This document shows, piece by piece, positions 36,740 through 45,985 of a stretch of 64,000 bases of DNA; positions within the stretch are counted from its first letter, which is position 1; each line of letters begins with the position of its first letter. The notes beneath the pieces are model-generated. The model was not told the DNA's origin. It ran no database searches and saw nothing but the letters and a program-made list of their open reading frames with translations. The DNA lies in assembly GCF_026627255.1 (NCBI RefSeq), contig NZ_JAPNLM010000021.1, positions 62,001 to 126,000 on the forward strand, written 5' to 3'. The translations under genes and the position numbers were made by a program. The stretch comes from Streptomyces antarcticus. Its GTDB lineage: Bacteria; Actinomycetota; Actinomycetes; Streptomycetales; Streptomycetaceae.

Positions 36740-36890
36740 GTGGTCCCGCCAGCGGAGACTGCCGCACCCGTGGACTCCCTCGACGTCGTCGCACGAAACC
36801 TGCGGGACCGGTTCGGTGCCCGGTGCGTGTCGTTCCTGTTCATCGACATCGTTCGCCGGCGCATGCTGCGCGTTCACGACACCGAAAGGG
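36740..36890 (+). pseudogene. Orphan N-terminal fragment of a GAF-PP2C phosphatase
   Basis: About 50 residues read VDSLDVVARNLRDRF and SFLFIDIVRRRMLRVHDTE, matching residues ~20-70 of the intact phosphatases at 16362 and 24696. Similarity ends abruptly after HDTE and the frame then reads unrelated Arg/Pro-rich sequence. A second such fragment at 52260 ends at the same place. Confidence 0.75.
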
Positions 36891-37053
36891 CGCCAGCGGA
36901 CACACCCAGATCTCTCCGAAGGCCCCACACGCCTGATGCACAGGGGTCGCCGCGGGCCGGCCTGGGCAACCGCGATGGCACGGTGATCACCACACTGCGG
37001 ACGAATGGCCCGGGGGCGGCATAACTCGCGCCACCGAGGACAGGTGATGAGGT

Positions 37054-37467
37054 ATGAGCACGCCCACAGCAGCCGACGCCACCGGTTCCGACCGTCACTG
37101 TGACGGCGGTCGGCCGGTCGTCGCCACGTCGGCCGCTGCCCGCCGCCGCGTCAGCGAATGTCTGGAGCACGTGGGCATCAGCCTCGACAGTGTGATCGCT
37201 GCCGATGCCCTCATGGTCACGACGGAGCTCGTCACCAACGCGATCCGTCACGGTGGCGGCATTCTCCATTTCCATACCGACATCGCCGGTGACGCCCTGC
37301 ACGTGTCGGTCGGCGACGCCAGTACGCGCACACCGTCTTCCCGCCGGGGCGATCCCGGCCAGCCGGGCGGATACGGGTGGCCGCTCATCCAGCGCCTGGC
37401 CGAACACATCGACATCACCCTCCATCCCGAGGGCAAAACGATCAGAGCCGTTCTGCGGCTGACCTGA
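37054..37467 (+). CDS. HATPase_c anti-sigma-factor-type serine kinase
   Basis: 137 residues with the N box VTTELVTNAIRHGGG and the ATP-lid QPGGYGWPLIQRLAEH. It is the second such kinase in 1 kb and is followed by a STAS gene 95 bases downstream on the same strand, the arrangement of an RsbW/RsbV pair. The ATG at 37054 has a modest ribosome site. Confidence 0.85.
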   Translation: MSTPTAADATGSDRHCDGGRPVVATSAAARRRVSECLEHVGISLDSVIAADALMVTTELVTNAIRHGGGILHFHTDIAGDALHVSVGDASTRTPSSRRGDPGQPGGYGWPLIQRLAEHIDITLHPEGKTIRAVLRLT

Positions 37468-37561
37468 CCCGCTTTCCCTGTGGTGTGGGATGGCTGCCGG
37501 TGGATGGCCGCGGGTTGGGCAGGCTGGGGGCATGATCCCTACGTGTGTTCAAGGAGGCGTT

Positions 37562-37894
37562 GTGGAACCGACGACGGTAACCGTCCTGCCCGATCGTGAC
37601 GGGCAGCGGGTGGTGCGGTGCGCGGGTGTGTTCGATTTCAGCACCCTCGCCCCGCTCCGGGCCGCGTGCGATACGGCCGTCGCGGAGGCCGGCGTCGAGC
37701 GGCTGGTCCTGGATGTCCGTGGCGTCGCCTTCGGCGACTCCACCTTCCTGAACCTGCTCCTCACCCTCTCCGGCGCGTGCGATCTGCGACTGTTGGGCCC
37801 CCTGCCGCGCCAGCTCGCCCGCCTCCTGGCCGTGACCGGCACCGGCCAGGTACTCACCGTCGAGGACGCGGCCGCCGGCCAGGCAGCCGAGTAG
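37562..37894 (+). CDS. STAS-domain anti-sigma-factor antagonist
   Basis: 110 residues: a single STAS domain with VLDVRGVAFGDSTFLNLLL, where the Ser of GDS is the predicted phosphorylation site. The GTG at 37562 follows AAGGAGG at four-base spacing; an ATG at 37532 is in frame but has no ribosome site. It probably partners the HATPase gene at 37054. Confidence 0.85.
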   Translation: MEPTTVTVLPDRDGQRVVRCAGVFDFSTLAPLRAACDTAVAEAGVERLVLDVRGVAFGDSTFLNLLLTLSGACDLRLLGPLPRQLARLLAVTGTGQVLTVEDAAAGQAAE

Positions 37895-38220
37895 CGGGAA
37901 CGGCCCCGGGCGGACTCCCCAAGGGGAGGTCACCGAGCTGCCTGATCACCACCCACGGCCACTGGACCCCTCGGACGGTAGCCGCCGCAGTTCGCTTCCG
38001 GCCCGAGCGCTCTCAGCGCGGTGGGGTGCGCTGACTCCCAACGGTTCCCGAACGGGAGCTTGGTACCCCGTGGGTGCGACCCGGGGCTGATGTGCGGTCG
38101 ATCTCGAGTCTGAGCGGAACACGTCATGTGTTACGGATCAGGGTGGATGGCCCGGACGGGGGCGGGCGCAAGGATGAAGTAGGCCCAACAACGGGGGCCC
38201 TCAACCACTCGGAGAGTCCG
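37895..38220. other. Intergenic region before the secreted-protein gene
   Basis: About 325 bases with no convincing frame. The GGAGAG ribosome site of the secreted-protein gene closes it. No hairpin noted. Confidence 0.5.
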
Positions 38221-38862
38221 ATGACTTCAATGCCCCGCCCCAGGACGATCGTCCTCCCGGCCCTCCTCGCCGCTCTCGCGGTCGGCTTACCCCTGAGCGC
38301 TGCTCCGGTCGCCTCCGCCGAGCAGCGTGCCGACAAGTCCGCGTACGCGAACGTCTCGGGGAGCGCGGAGTTCGTCCTTCCCTACTACCCGGACGACGAC
38401 GTCCGCTCGTTCCGCTTCGACGCGCAGGCGGCTCCGTACAGCCGACCGTTGCCCGGGATCCCCTGGGGGCTTCCGACCGATGCCCGGGGCACGGCCACGG
38501 TCTCGCACTACTCCGCCAAGGAGAACGTGACCTACACGTTCGAAGGCCGCGTGGACTGCCTGGTCACCGGCCCCAGCCACGCGACGCTGACGGCGGTCAT
38601 CACCAAGGTGAGCGCGGGCGGCCCCGCGGACTACGTCGGCAAGCGGCTCGGGTTCAGCGTTTACGACGGAGGCAAGGACAAGGGACACTCCCGCGACCGC
38701 GTGGGCTTCTCCTGGAACGGCGTGAACCTGTTGCCGAGCGGCGACGCCGTGCCCGAGGAAGCAGTGGTCGGCACCTGCATGGCCCCCGCCGCGTACGCCC
38801 CGGTGACCAAGGGCGGCTACACGGTCAGGCACGCCGAACTGCTGCCCCGGCCGAAGGACTGA
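38221..38862 (+). CDS. Secreted protein of unknown function
   Basis: 213 residues with a Sec signal peptide (basic MPRPR start, hydrophobic VLPALLAALAVGLPLS core and an AxA-like VASAEQ cleavage site near residue 35). The mature part has an early GSAEFVLPYYPDDD, a Cys at FEGRVDCLV and another in VVGTCMAPA, suggesting one disulfide. No family recognised, but the fold may be a beta-sandwich. The ATG at 38221 has GGAGAG upstream. Confidence 0.8.
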   Translation: MTSMPRPRTIVLPALLAALAVGLPLSAAPVASAEQRADKSAYANVSGSAEFVLPYYPDDDVRSFRFDAQAAPYSRPLPGIPWGLPTDARGTATVSHYSAKENVTYTFEGRVDCLVTGPSHATLTAVITKVSAGGPADYVGKRLGFSVYDGGKDKGHSRDRVGFSWNGVNLLPSGDAVPEEAVVGTCMAPAAYAPVTKGGYTVRHAELLPRPKD

Positions 38863-39489
38863 CGGGCTGGCCGCTTCTCTCGAATCCCCTGGCACGGGAG
38901 CACTGGCAGGAGGCGATTGTCAGCCCGCCCGAGGCCGCCGCGAACAGCGGCTGCGAAGACGTGGACACGCCGACGGGCTGACCCGGCGCCCGCCGCGCCC
39001 GCACGCCTGCACGCCCGCACGCCCGCCGAGCCCGTGCACGACTGGGACGTGTCCGGACGGTCATGGGACCGGGGGAGCGGCCGTCGTCACCGCACCTGAC
39101 GTACCGGCACACTCTCAAGGAGACCTCCGCCCAGCAGAAGGAAGTACGCACCGTTTCCCACCGAGGCGCGCTGAACGACCGGTCGGCAGCCGGCTGCGCG
39201 TGCTCATCGCCCTGGCCAGGCGCCGGACCGGGTCGCGGAGATCCCCCCGGATGCGGCGGCCGAACCGGGCACAGCCGATGGGGCGGTGCTGCGCCGGGGT
39301 GCAGGCGACGGAGGTGACCTCGGTCCCACTCGAGCGGGGGCAGGCCGGCCTCGCTGATCCCCGTATGCTCTGACCAGCAGAAACCGTCTGGACTCCGGGC
39401 ACGGGGGCCGACTCATCTTCTCCAAGGCCCCTCCGCCCGCCCGGCGGGGCAGTCCGCTTGTCATTCGTTCCCGTGGGGGGTCCACCGTC
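38863..39489. other. Intergenic stretch, no recognised gene
   Basis: About 625 bases, high-GC, with short Arg/Pro-rich frames on both strands and no domain or repeat that I recognise. Confidence 0.5.
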
Positions 39490-40284
39490 ATGTCCTTCAG
39501 CGCGCCCGGCTCACCGCCGCATCCGCAGCCGTACCCGGAGCCCGGCCCGGCGCCGGACGGGATTCCCCCGCAGGACCACGCCTACCCCGGCGGGCCCTTC
39601 CACGCGGCCCCGCCGGCGCCCCAAGGCGTTCTGCGTTCCCCGACGGGCCTCGCGACGGCCCTGACCTGGCTGCTCGGCGCCGCGGTCGCGGTGCACCTCT
39701 TCTCCGCCGGTGCCGGCGCGTACGAGCAGTCGTGGATGCGGGGGTTCGCGGGGGACACCCACTTCGACGACCTCGAACTCGGCCTGTCCCCCGCGCTCAC
39801 CATGCTCGCCGGAGCGTTCCAGCTCCTCACGTTGCTGCCCACGGTCGTCGTCTTCATCATCTGGTTCCACCGCGTGCGCAGCAACGGCGGCATCTTCCGC
39901 CCCGATGCGTTCACCCTGGGCCGGGGCTGGGCCATCGGCGCCTGGTTCGTGCCCGCGGCGAACTGCGTCCTGCCTTTCTTGATCGCCCGGCAGACCTGGC
40001 GGGCCAGCACCCAGCGCGGCCCCGACGGCTCCGACCGCACGGCGCCCGCCCCGCTGCTGACGTCCTGGTGGGTGGTCTGGGTCCTCTCGGCGATCGTGGG
40101 CCGCGTCTTCAGCCGGATCTTCATGGCGGCCGAGACCGTGGACGAGCTGCTCGCCGCGGGCTTGCTCGGGATCACTGCGGACCTGGGCACCATGACCGCC
40201 GGCGTGCTCGCCATCCTCTTCGTCCGCAGGCTGACGGCCATGCAGAACACGGTGGCGACCCAGGGCCCGTACGCGTCGGCCTGA
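39490..40284 (+). CDS. DUF4328-domain membrane protein
   Basis: 264 residues: a proline-rich N-terminal ~45 residues (PHPQPYPEPGPAPDG), then five or so hydrophobic spans with the DUF4328 hallmark IIWFHRVRSNGGIFRPDA and GRGWAIGAWFVPAANCVLPF. Its function is unknown. The ATG at 39490 has a GGGGGG run upstream. Confidence 0.85.
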   Translation: MSFSAPGSPPHPQPYPEPGPAPDGIPPQDHAYPGGPFHAAPPAPQGVLRSPTGLATALTWLLGAAVAVHLFSAGAGAYEQSWMRGFAGDTHFDDLELGLSPALTMLAGAFQLLTLLPTVVVFIIWFHRVRSNGGIFRPDAFTLGRGWAIGAWFVPAANCVLPFLIARQTWRASTQRGPDGSDRTAPAPLLTSWWVVWVLSAIVGRVFSRIFMAAETVDELLAAGLLGITADLGTMTAGVLAILFVRRLTAMQNTVATQGPYASA

Positions 40285-40299
40285 CGGGGCCGGCGCCCA

Positions 40300-40472
40300 T
40301 CACATCGGGACGGCCGCGGCGGCGCCGACCGCCAACTCGCACCATACGCCGGTGGTCTTCTTCGGGGCCAGGAGGTCGGGGACGGTCGCGCCGGCGGTGC
40401 CGGTCCGCCGTCGGTGTTCGCCGTGATGACCTGCTCCGGGGCGTCCCCGTACTCGTTGCGCAGCTCGCTCAT
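40300..40472 (-). pseudogene. Possible frameshifted small peptide gene
   Basis: On the minus strand an ATG at 40472 starts MSELRNEYGDAPEQVITANT; a one-base shift near 40400 joins it to VPDLLAPKKTTGVWCELAVG, which ends at 40300. Read as a single product it would be a ~57-residue peptide with one Cys, of the size of a precursor peptide. This is low-confidence and no partner enzyme is seen. Confidence 0.25.
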
Positions 40473-40644
40473 GTCCAGTCCGGCAGCGTTTCGGCGAGGG
40501 CGACTGGAGCCACCCCACAGCGCCTGAAGTACGCCCGGAAGCAGACGGATTTCGCTGTTTCCGGCGCACGGCCGGACCGGCTGCGGGATGGTCGGTGGGC
40601 GCCCGGCGCGGGCGCGCAGGCTGGGCCGGTTTGGGGAGGCAGTG

Positions 40645-41244
40645 GTGGAGGAGACCTGGACGACGGACGAGTACGGGGCCTCGCACGAGGGCTCAGTCGG
40701 CGTGCTGCTCGCGGACGGGGCCGTCCCGGGGCCGGTGTACTTCGATTCCGCATCGGGCGCGGGCGGGGAGGCGGTGGGGCACTGGAGCGTCTACGACGGT
40801 CGCTGGTCGCACGTGCCGAGGGCGGCGGCCCTGCGGGCGGTGTGCTCGTGCGGCTGGACCGGTCCGGAGCACGCGGTCGACTGGGAGTCGATCGGCGGGA
40901 CACCTTTCCGGGAGGCAGCCCTGACGGACGCGGACACCTGCCTGGAGGACTGGGACGGTCACACCGTGGCCGTCGAGGCGACGACCGTTCCCCTGCCCGC
41001 GGGGGTCACCGATCTCGTGGAGCGGCTGGTGGAGGAGATCGAGAAGCTGGCCCGTACCTCGCCGGTGGCGGCGGTGAAGGCGGCCCGGCGGCTGGAGGTC
41101 GCCGCGGCGCGGGTGGGCTACTGGGCGGCCCACGACACCCACAAGGACACGACACCCGACCAGGCCGCCGCCGCGCTCGGCCTCAGTACCCCCGACACCC
41201 GCAAGCTGCTGGCCCGCTACGGCCGCTGGAGTGTCTACCGCTAA
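40645..41244 (+). CDS. Uncharacterised Streptomyces-type protein
   Basis: 199 residues. The start has a Cys-x-Cys motif (LRAVCSCGWTG) and a conserved HTVAVEATTVPLPAG. The C-terminus (LEVAAARVGYWAAHDTHKD, AALGLSTPDTRKLLARY) looks like a small helix-turn-helix-like helical domain. The GTG at 40645 is five to six bases after GGGGAGG; one codon earlier is also possible. Function unknown. Confidence 0.7.
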   Translation: MEETWTTDEYGASHEGSVGVLLADGAVPGPVYFDSASGAGGEAVGHWSVYDGRWSHVPRAAALRAVCSCGWTGPEHAVDWESIGGTPFREAALTDADTCLEDWDGHTVAVEATTVPLPAGVTDLVERLVEEIEKLARTSPVAAVKAARRLEVAAARVGYWAAHDTHKDTTPDQAAAALGLSTPDTRKLLARYGRWSVYR

Positions 41245-41684
41245 GCCTGCGGGCTGCGGCCTGCACCCGCGCCCGCGGCGACTCCGGCCGGCCCGGCCGC
41301 GGCCGGCCGCTCGACGGGGCGGGGAGCGGGCTGGTTCTCCGGTGCGCATGCCGGACCCGGTACCGGGCCAGGCATGCCCACCGGCCCGGCAGTCGGTCCG
41401 TGGCAGTCACGCGTCATGCACGGCGCCCGTAACGGCGCCTGGAGACCGCATTGTTGACACCGTAGGGACGACCCCGACGGCCAGCGCGACGGCCGACGCG
41501 ACGCCCGCGCCCCCACGCACCTCGGAGAGGCGTTCACCGCGCTTGTGACCGTACGCGGCGCGGGGAACCACGGCGGCCGGCGCCCCTGCGCCCAGCGCGG
41601 CCGACGAACCGGAGCTGGCGCAGGCGCGTGAAGGGAGCGAGCTCCCCACGACGACGGCAGGCAGCGCGCTCACTGTTTCCGATC
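41245..41684. other. Intergenic region
   Basis: About 440 bases with no convincing coding frame; short Pro/Arg/Ala-rich frames only. Confidence 0.45.
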
Positions 41685-41993
41685 TCAGTGAGCAGCTCTG
41701 ACCAGGCAGAAGGGATGTCCGGCAGGATCGACGAAGACGCGCCATCTGTCCTCACCCGGCTGATGATCCGGCTTGCGCGCGCCCAACTCCAACAGCCTGG
41801 CCTCGGCCTCGTCCAGGTCCTCAACCTCGAAGTCGAGGTGGACCTGCTGGGGGATGGATTGCTCTGGCCAGCGTGGCGCCCGGTAGTCATCGACCCGCTG
41901 GAAGCCGAGGAAGAGACCGTCCTCGCGGTTGAGGCCGGCGAAGTCGGCGTCGGCTTTCGGGTGGGGTTCGAGGCCGGTGGCGAAGGGGCAGGT
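41685..41993 (-). pseudogene. C-terminal fragment of a VOC (glyoxalase/bleomycin resistance) family gene
   Basis: The minus-strand frame reads TCPFATGLEPHPKADADFAG, GLFLGFQRVDDYRAPRWP, QVHLDFEVEDLDEAEARLLE and VFVDPAGHPFCLVR, the second half of a VOC protein with its metal-ligand glutamates. It starts at a stop codon at ~41994, so the N-terminal half is missing. The truncation coincides with the start of the neighbouring gene at 41996, suggesting a recombination junction. Confidence 0.7.
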
Positions 41994-41995
41994 TC

Positions 41996-42205
41996 ATGGA
42001 CCACCACGACAGCGTTCAGCCACCACCGATCGATCTGCCCGACCACGACTGGCAGATCCCCATCCCCTCGCCCGGATGCGAGATCTGCACGGAAGCGAGC
42101 GCGCGGCGCCGGCGGGCTCACGCATCCGGCGACCTCTCCGCCGTCACCGACCACAACATCACCCTTCGCGGCCACCCCCACAACCGCGCCCGAGCCCCCC
42201 ACTGA
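41996..42205 (+). CDS. Small CxxC-motif protein
   Basis: 69 residues with a Cys-x-x-Cys pair (SPGCEICTEASARRR) and a C-terminal SGDLSAVTDHNITLRGHPH, a pattern I associate with a recurring small Streptomyces protein. The ATG at 41996 has AAGGGGCAGG upstream. Function unknown; it may bind zinc through the CxxC and His residues. Confidence 0.6.
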   Translation: MDHHDSVQPPPIDLPDHDWQIPIPSPGCEICTEASARRRRAHASGDLSAVTDHNITLRGHPHNRARAPH

Positions 42206-43026
42206 CCCGGGCGTCAGCGGCAGACGGCAGACGGCAGACGGCAGCGGCCGACGGCCGACGGCAGAGGTCCTCGCCAGGGTGGGTAGGGTGGCCGGCACCA
42301 GGCTCATCGCTCTCGCGCTTGCCGAGGCTGACGACAGCCGGCCGATTGGCTGCTCCATACCGGGGTGCGTGACGCGCTCGTGGGATGGACGGCGCACCGG
42401 ACGTCGCAGTGGCCTGCGGGAAGCTCGCCCGGGATCCGGAAGAAGCGGTCCTTCGGGGGGCCGCGGGGCCGCGGGGCCGCGGGGCCGCGGACATCTCGGC
42501 ATGGGCAGACGACACAAGGTGTTGATCTGCGCCGACCTGTCTCTTCCGGCCGCGTGGTGCGTGTTCGCCGTGGATCGAGGTCTCTGACGGTCGGTCTCAT
42601 GGCTGGGTCAAGGCGGGCGCAGGAGGCCAGACGGGCAGCGCCGGGGAAGGCGATGCCGTCGCCGACCGGTAATCGGCAGTATTGCGGCGGTCCTGACCGC
42701 GCCCCCCCCGGTATCGAGGCAGGACCTTCGCAAGCGGGTGCTCCTCCACGCACGGTCTTTACCTGGGCTTCCAGAGCCCGGCGCGGTTCGTGAACCGCGG
42801 CAAGGGAGCGGCGGGGGAGGGGGCGGCTGTGTCCGAGGGTGTTGGATCCGGCCACGCCTTACGTGAGGCCAGTCGGCGCGGGTTCCAGAGCCGGAGGCGG
42901 CCCGCGATGACCAACCGGCGCCGATCGATGCCGCTCCGACGGGCTGCCCCGCGATCGATCTCGGGGCGGGGCGGCCCGGGGCCCGGGTACGGCGGGCTGG
43001 TGGTTCAGCAATCGCCGGCCGACCTG
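42206..43026. other. Long repeat-containing intergenic region
   Basis: About 820 bases without a recognisable gene. It contains a CAGACGG-type tandem run near 42220-42265 and a 4-5-fold GGGGCCGC tandem near 42457-42490. Both strands show only low-complexity frames. Confidence 0.5.
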
Positions 43027-43686
43027 TTACTCGTACCGGTACTTCAGCGAATCCGCCTCCGCCTGCTCGATGCCGACGATCGTCAGCTCCGGCATCCGCA
43101 GCTGGGCCAGCGTCACCTCGGCCGAGGTCGGCTGGGCGTCCGCCGGCAGCCACTGTTCCGGCTTCCAGGCCCCGCTGCGCAGGAGCGACTTGGGGCAGTG
43201 CGGGTAGACCTCCTCGATCCCCAGCACCAGCGCGCTGGCCGGCGGCTTGCCCACGGCGGTCAGCTGCGACAGCAGCTCCGGGCGGGTGGAGACGCAGGCC
43301 CGGCCGTTCACTCTGAGCGTCGTGGTGCGCCCCGGGATGATGAACAGCAGCCCGGCCCGTCCGGTGGCGATGACGTTCTGCAGGGTGTCCAGACGCTTGT
43401 TGCCGGTCGCGTCCGGTATGGCCAGCGTCCGTGCGTCCAGGACGGCGACGAACCCGGCGGGGCCGCCACGCGGGGAAACGTCACAGTTGCCTTCGGCATC
43501 CGCGCTGGCGACCAGGACCAGCGATGAACATCCAATCAACCTCCGTGTCTGCTCAGTGAGTTCGGTCATCTGCTTACGCACGGCCGCGTCGCTGGGAAGT
43601 TCGTAGGCCTGGCGCAGCGCTTCTGGCTCGCGCATGGCATCGAGGCGGAGCGAGTCGAAAGCACTGCCGGCAAGGGGTGTTGTCAT
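43027..43686 (-). CDS. Pyridoxamine-5'-phosphate-oxidase-fold (FMN-type) protein
   Basis: 219 residues. The split-barrel flavin-binding fold of the PNPOx superfamily is indicated by SSLVLVASADAEGNCDVSPR, LAIPDATGNKRLDTLQN and GLLFIIPGRTTTLRVNGRA. This MSMEG_1061-like branch is common in actinobacteria and probably reduces F420- or FMN-dependent substrates. The ATG at 43686 was chosen for its GGAGG, although the spacing is short. Confidence 0.8.
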   Translation of the reverse strand: MTTPLAGSAFDSLRLDAMREPEALRQAYELPSDAAVRKQMTELTEQTRRLIGCSSLVLVASADAEGNCDVSPRGGPAGFVAVLDARTLAIPDATGNKRLDTLQNVIATGRAGLLFIIPGRTTTLRVNGRACVSTRPELLSQLTAVGKPPASALVLGIEEVYPHCPKSLLRSGAWKPEQWLPADAQPTSAEVTLAQLRMPELTIVGIEQAEADSLKYRYE

Positions 43687-43809
43687 GCCTCCGACCCTAT
43701 GGGGCCGACCTGCGATGGATCTTGACCGGTGCCTGCGGGACATGGAGACAGGTCAGCTCGGTCATGTCCCATCGAACTCGCATGTGGTTCCGCAACAGGA
43801 CGTCGAGGG

Positions 43810-44008
43810 GGAAGCCGTCCCTCACGCACATGCGCTGGATCTTCCGGAACCAGCCGGAGGTCGCCTGGCAGATCAACGAAGACATCGAAGCGCCAGTACG
43901 GAATTTGCGCGGCGACCCGGCGGGCGAATAGGCCGTCGACAATCGCGACGGAAGCCGCGGTCAGCGCAGCCTCGATGTCGTGGTCGAGACGCCCGCTGTC
44001 CAGGGACC
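43810..44008 (-). pseudogene. Possible relic of a uridine-kinase-like P-loop gene
   Basis: A minus-strand stretch reads ALTAASVAIVDGLFARR, PYWRFDVFVDLPGDLRLV and EDPAHVREGR, resembling the Walker-B and lid segments of uridine-kinase-like proteins. It has no start, P-loop or conserved stop and decays 3'. Confidence is low. Confidence 0.35.
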
Positions 44009-44137
44009 GGGGGTCACCCGCGTCCAGCCGTCGGTCTACTCGATGACCTATCGATCACTCGGGAGGGTACGCCCTTCGTGTTCAACCCGAGGCCGATCCA
44101 GAGGACTTGAGCATTGCTCCGAAATATGAGACGAGGC

Positions 44138-44174
44138 CCGGCCCGCGTCGACGGCGTGAGTCGACGCGGGCCGG
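44138..44174. terminator. 15-bp hairpin terminator
   Basis: Arms 44138-44152 and 44160-44174, perfectly paired with a seven-base loop, about 40 bases past the stop of the P60-like gene. Confidence 0.8.
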
Positions 44175-44212
44175 ACCTGGACCCTACGGGCCTGCGGGCC
44201 GGTGGGCAGTGG

Positions 44213-44824
44213 CTACCGCTGGCCGGTGACGGGGATGTCACCGGGGTTGCCGAAGCGGGTTTTGTAGATGACCGTGTTGGAGTCCTTGGCGGCGCCGAAG
44301 AAGTCGGATTCGGCCGGCCGGTACACGCCGACCTTGTCCGTGCCGTCGCCGTTCCAGTCACCCACCAGCGGTACGTCACCCTCCGCCCGGAACCCGTAGC
44401 GGAGGGCGGAGTAGCTGCTCGTGGGGTGCGACGCGAGCATGGAACCGTAGAGGTTTCCATCGGTGTTGTAGTTCGTCGGCCGGCTGCGGCTGCTCTCCTG
44501 GTAGTAGTTGAAGGTGCTGGCGGACTTGTCCCTCCAGCCCGCGAAGAGCACGACGTGGTCGTCGCTGTTGAGGATGTCGCCCGGCTTGAGGTCCCACTTG
44601 TTGATCGCGGTGGAGACGTTGGGCAGGGGCATGGTCGTGGGGCTGCCGGTGAGCTGCCAGGCCATGGACACGAAGCCGGAGCAGTCCTGCCGGTAGCGGC
44701 CACCGGTACAGCCGTCGGCCCACCAGCTGTAGGGGGCGATGAGGCCGTTGGTGCTGTAGGGGACCTGTTCCTCCACCCATGCCTTCGCCTCGACGAGCTG
44801 GCCGAGCGTCCCGCACCACCGCAC
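44213..44824 (-). CDS. NlpC/P60-like hydrolase with FG-GAP-type C-terminus, N-terminally shortened
   Basis: About 203 residues from a plausible GTG at 44824; the frame is open to 45220 but lacks a good start. An NlpC/P60-like catalytic region is suggested by YRQDCSGFVSMAWQ (catalytic Cys in DCSGF) and DDHVVLFAGWRD. The C-terminus has the FG-GAP/RHS-type unit GDVPLVGDWNGDGTDKVGV and ends just after a second unit begins (GNPGDIPVT). Relatives are secreted and start with a signal peptide; none is present in frame here, so the protein is probably truncated. Confidence 0.65.
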   Translation of the reverse strand: MRWCGTLGQLVEAKAWVEEQVPYSTNGLIAPYSWWADGCTGGRYRQDCSGFVSMAWQLTGSPTTMPLPNVSTAINKWDLKPGDILNSDDHVVLFAGWRDKSASTFNYYQESSRSRPTNYNTDGNLYGSMLASHPTSSYSALRYGFRAEGDVPLVGDWNGDGTDKVGVYRPAESDFFGAAKDSNTVIYKTRFGNPGDIPVTGQR

Positions 44825-44957
44825 GACACCCGCATCGACGCCGCCGTGCTCGGCGTGCTCGGCGCGCTCGCCGAGCGCGGTACCCAGAGCTGAGTTCGCC
44901 GAACACGGCGCACATCCAACCGAGTTCCCTTCACATTCCTCATCACCAGGAGTCACC

Positions 44958-45269
44958 TTGTCCGTCAAGACCTCGGCCTTCCGTGCCGTGAGCATCATCG
45001 CCGCGGCCAGCGCCGCGTCGCTCGTCCTGTCCGTCGCGCCCGGCCCCGCCGACAGCATCCAGGCCAACCAGCTTCGGTGCGCCCACGCTGAGCCCGACTC
45101 CGCACCAGCCAGCATTACCACGGTGGCGGATCTGCCCTCTCGTGCCCACCCACCGCGGCGAGTGCAGTCACCACGGCGCGCCCTGCAACGCCCACTGCCG
45201 GCCGTGGCGGTCCCGCCCACCGGCTCCGGCAGGCCGAAGTGGACTGCCCGCTCCTGCGACTGGGCCTGA
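44958..45269 (+). CDS. Signal-peptide-bearing ORF, likely decayed
   Basis: The TTG at 44958 follows AGGAG and starts a clear Sec signal peptide (VKTSAFRAVSIIAAASAASL and VLSVAPGPADS). After ~60 residues the sequence becomes Pro/Arg-rich without recognisable domain. It lies head-to-head with the P60-like gene body that lacks a signal peptide. It may be an orphan signal sequence left by a rearrangement. Confidence 0.4.
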   Translation: MSVKTSAFRAVSIIAAASAASLVLSVAPGPADSIQANQLRCAHAEPDSAPASITTVADLPSRAHPPRRVQSPRRALQRPLPAVAVPPTGSGRPKWTARSCDWA

Positions 45270-45315
45270 CGGCTGCTACGGTTCCGGCGATCATCACATC
45301 GGCTGGGGGCAACGC

Positions 45316-45573
45316 ATGGATATCGGTCTCTTCCTACTCGTACTCGGACTGGTCAGCGCGATACCCGCCGGCTGGGTCGCGCTGAACGCACGCGGCTCGG
45401 CCACCGCTCTGGAGCGCTGGGCCGAGACCAACGCCGAACTGCACAGGCACGCCCAGGGGGACCTTGGCCCCGCCACCCGCAGCATGTCGGCTGGCGTCTA
45501 CCGCTGCCTCGGCACGGCGGTCGGCCTGAGCGGGACCGTTCTGGCCTTGGCCGGCCTGGCGATACTCCTCTGA
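45316..45573 (+). CDS. Small two-helix membrane protein
   Basis: 85 residues with hydrophobic helices at 3-23 (GLFLLVLGLVSAIPAGWVAL) and about 61-84 (CLGTAVGLSGTVLALAGLAI), separated by a hydrophilic segment rich in Ala/Glu/Arg. The ATG at 45316 follows GGGGG. Role unknown. Confidence 0.7.
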   Translation: MDIGLFLLVLGLVSAIPAGWVALNARGSATALERWAETNAELHRHAQGDLGPATRSMSAGVYRCLGTAVGLSGTVLALAGLAILL

Positions 45574-45822
45574 CCCCTTGCCCGCGACGCGCGGGGATGG
45601 CCGCCGGTGACACAAGGGCATGGCATGCAGGGGCGTACCCCTGCTCCAACGCCGTGCCTAGGTCGCCGGGTAACGGTAAGTGGCTGGACACAGCGGTATC
45701 GGCGTACCCGGCAAAGTGCTCCGCCGGCTACACCTGAACGTGCTCGGCATGGCGATGGCGTCGGACGTCTGGTCCGCGAATTCGGATGACAAGTCTCGAT
45801 TCCGTCGGCACCATCGGTCAGT

Positions 45823-45926
45823 GAAGCTGCGCCATCTTGAAGTGGCTGGTCAGGGTGCTGGTGTGATGTCGCTTCGGGGTGCTCGTGCTGGTCGTGGGCG
45901 GCAGTCTGGGGTGTAGATCGTCCGAC
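45823..45926 (+). repeat. Left arm of a ~104-bp inverted repeat
   Basis: Reads inversely to 47828-47930: the blocks TGGCTGGTCAG, GGGGTGCTCGTGCTGG and GTAGATCGTCCG match, with scattered differences. It brackets the transposase-containing unit. Confidence 0.8.
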
Positions 45927-45985
45927 AGGAGTGGGTTTGTGGATTCCCGTCCGTCGTCGCGGGTGCCGCTCCTACGCTCCGGCCC

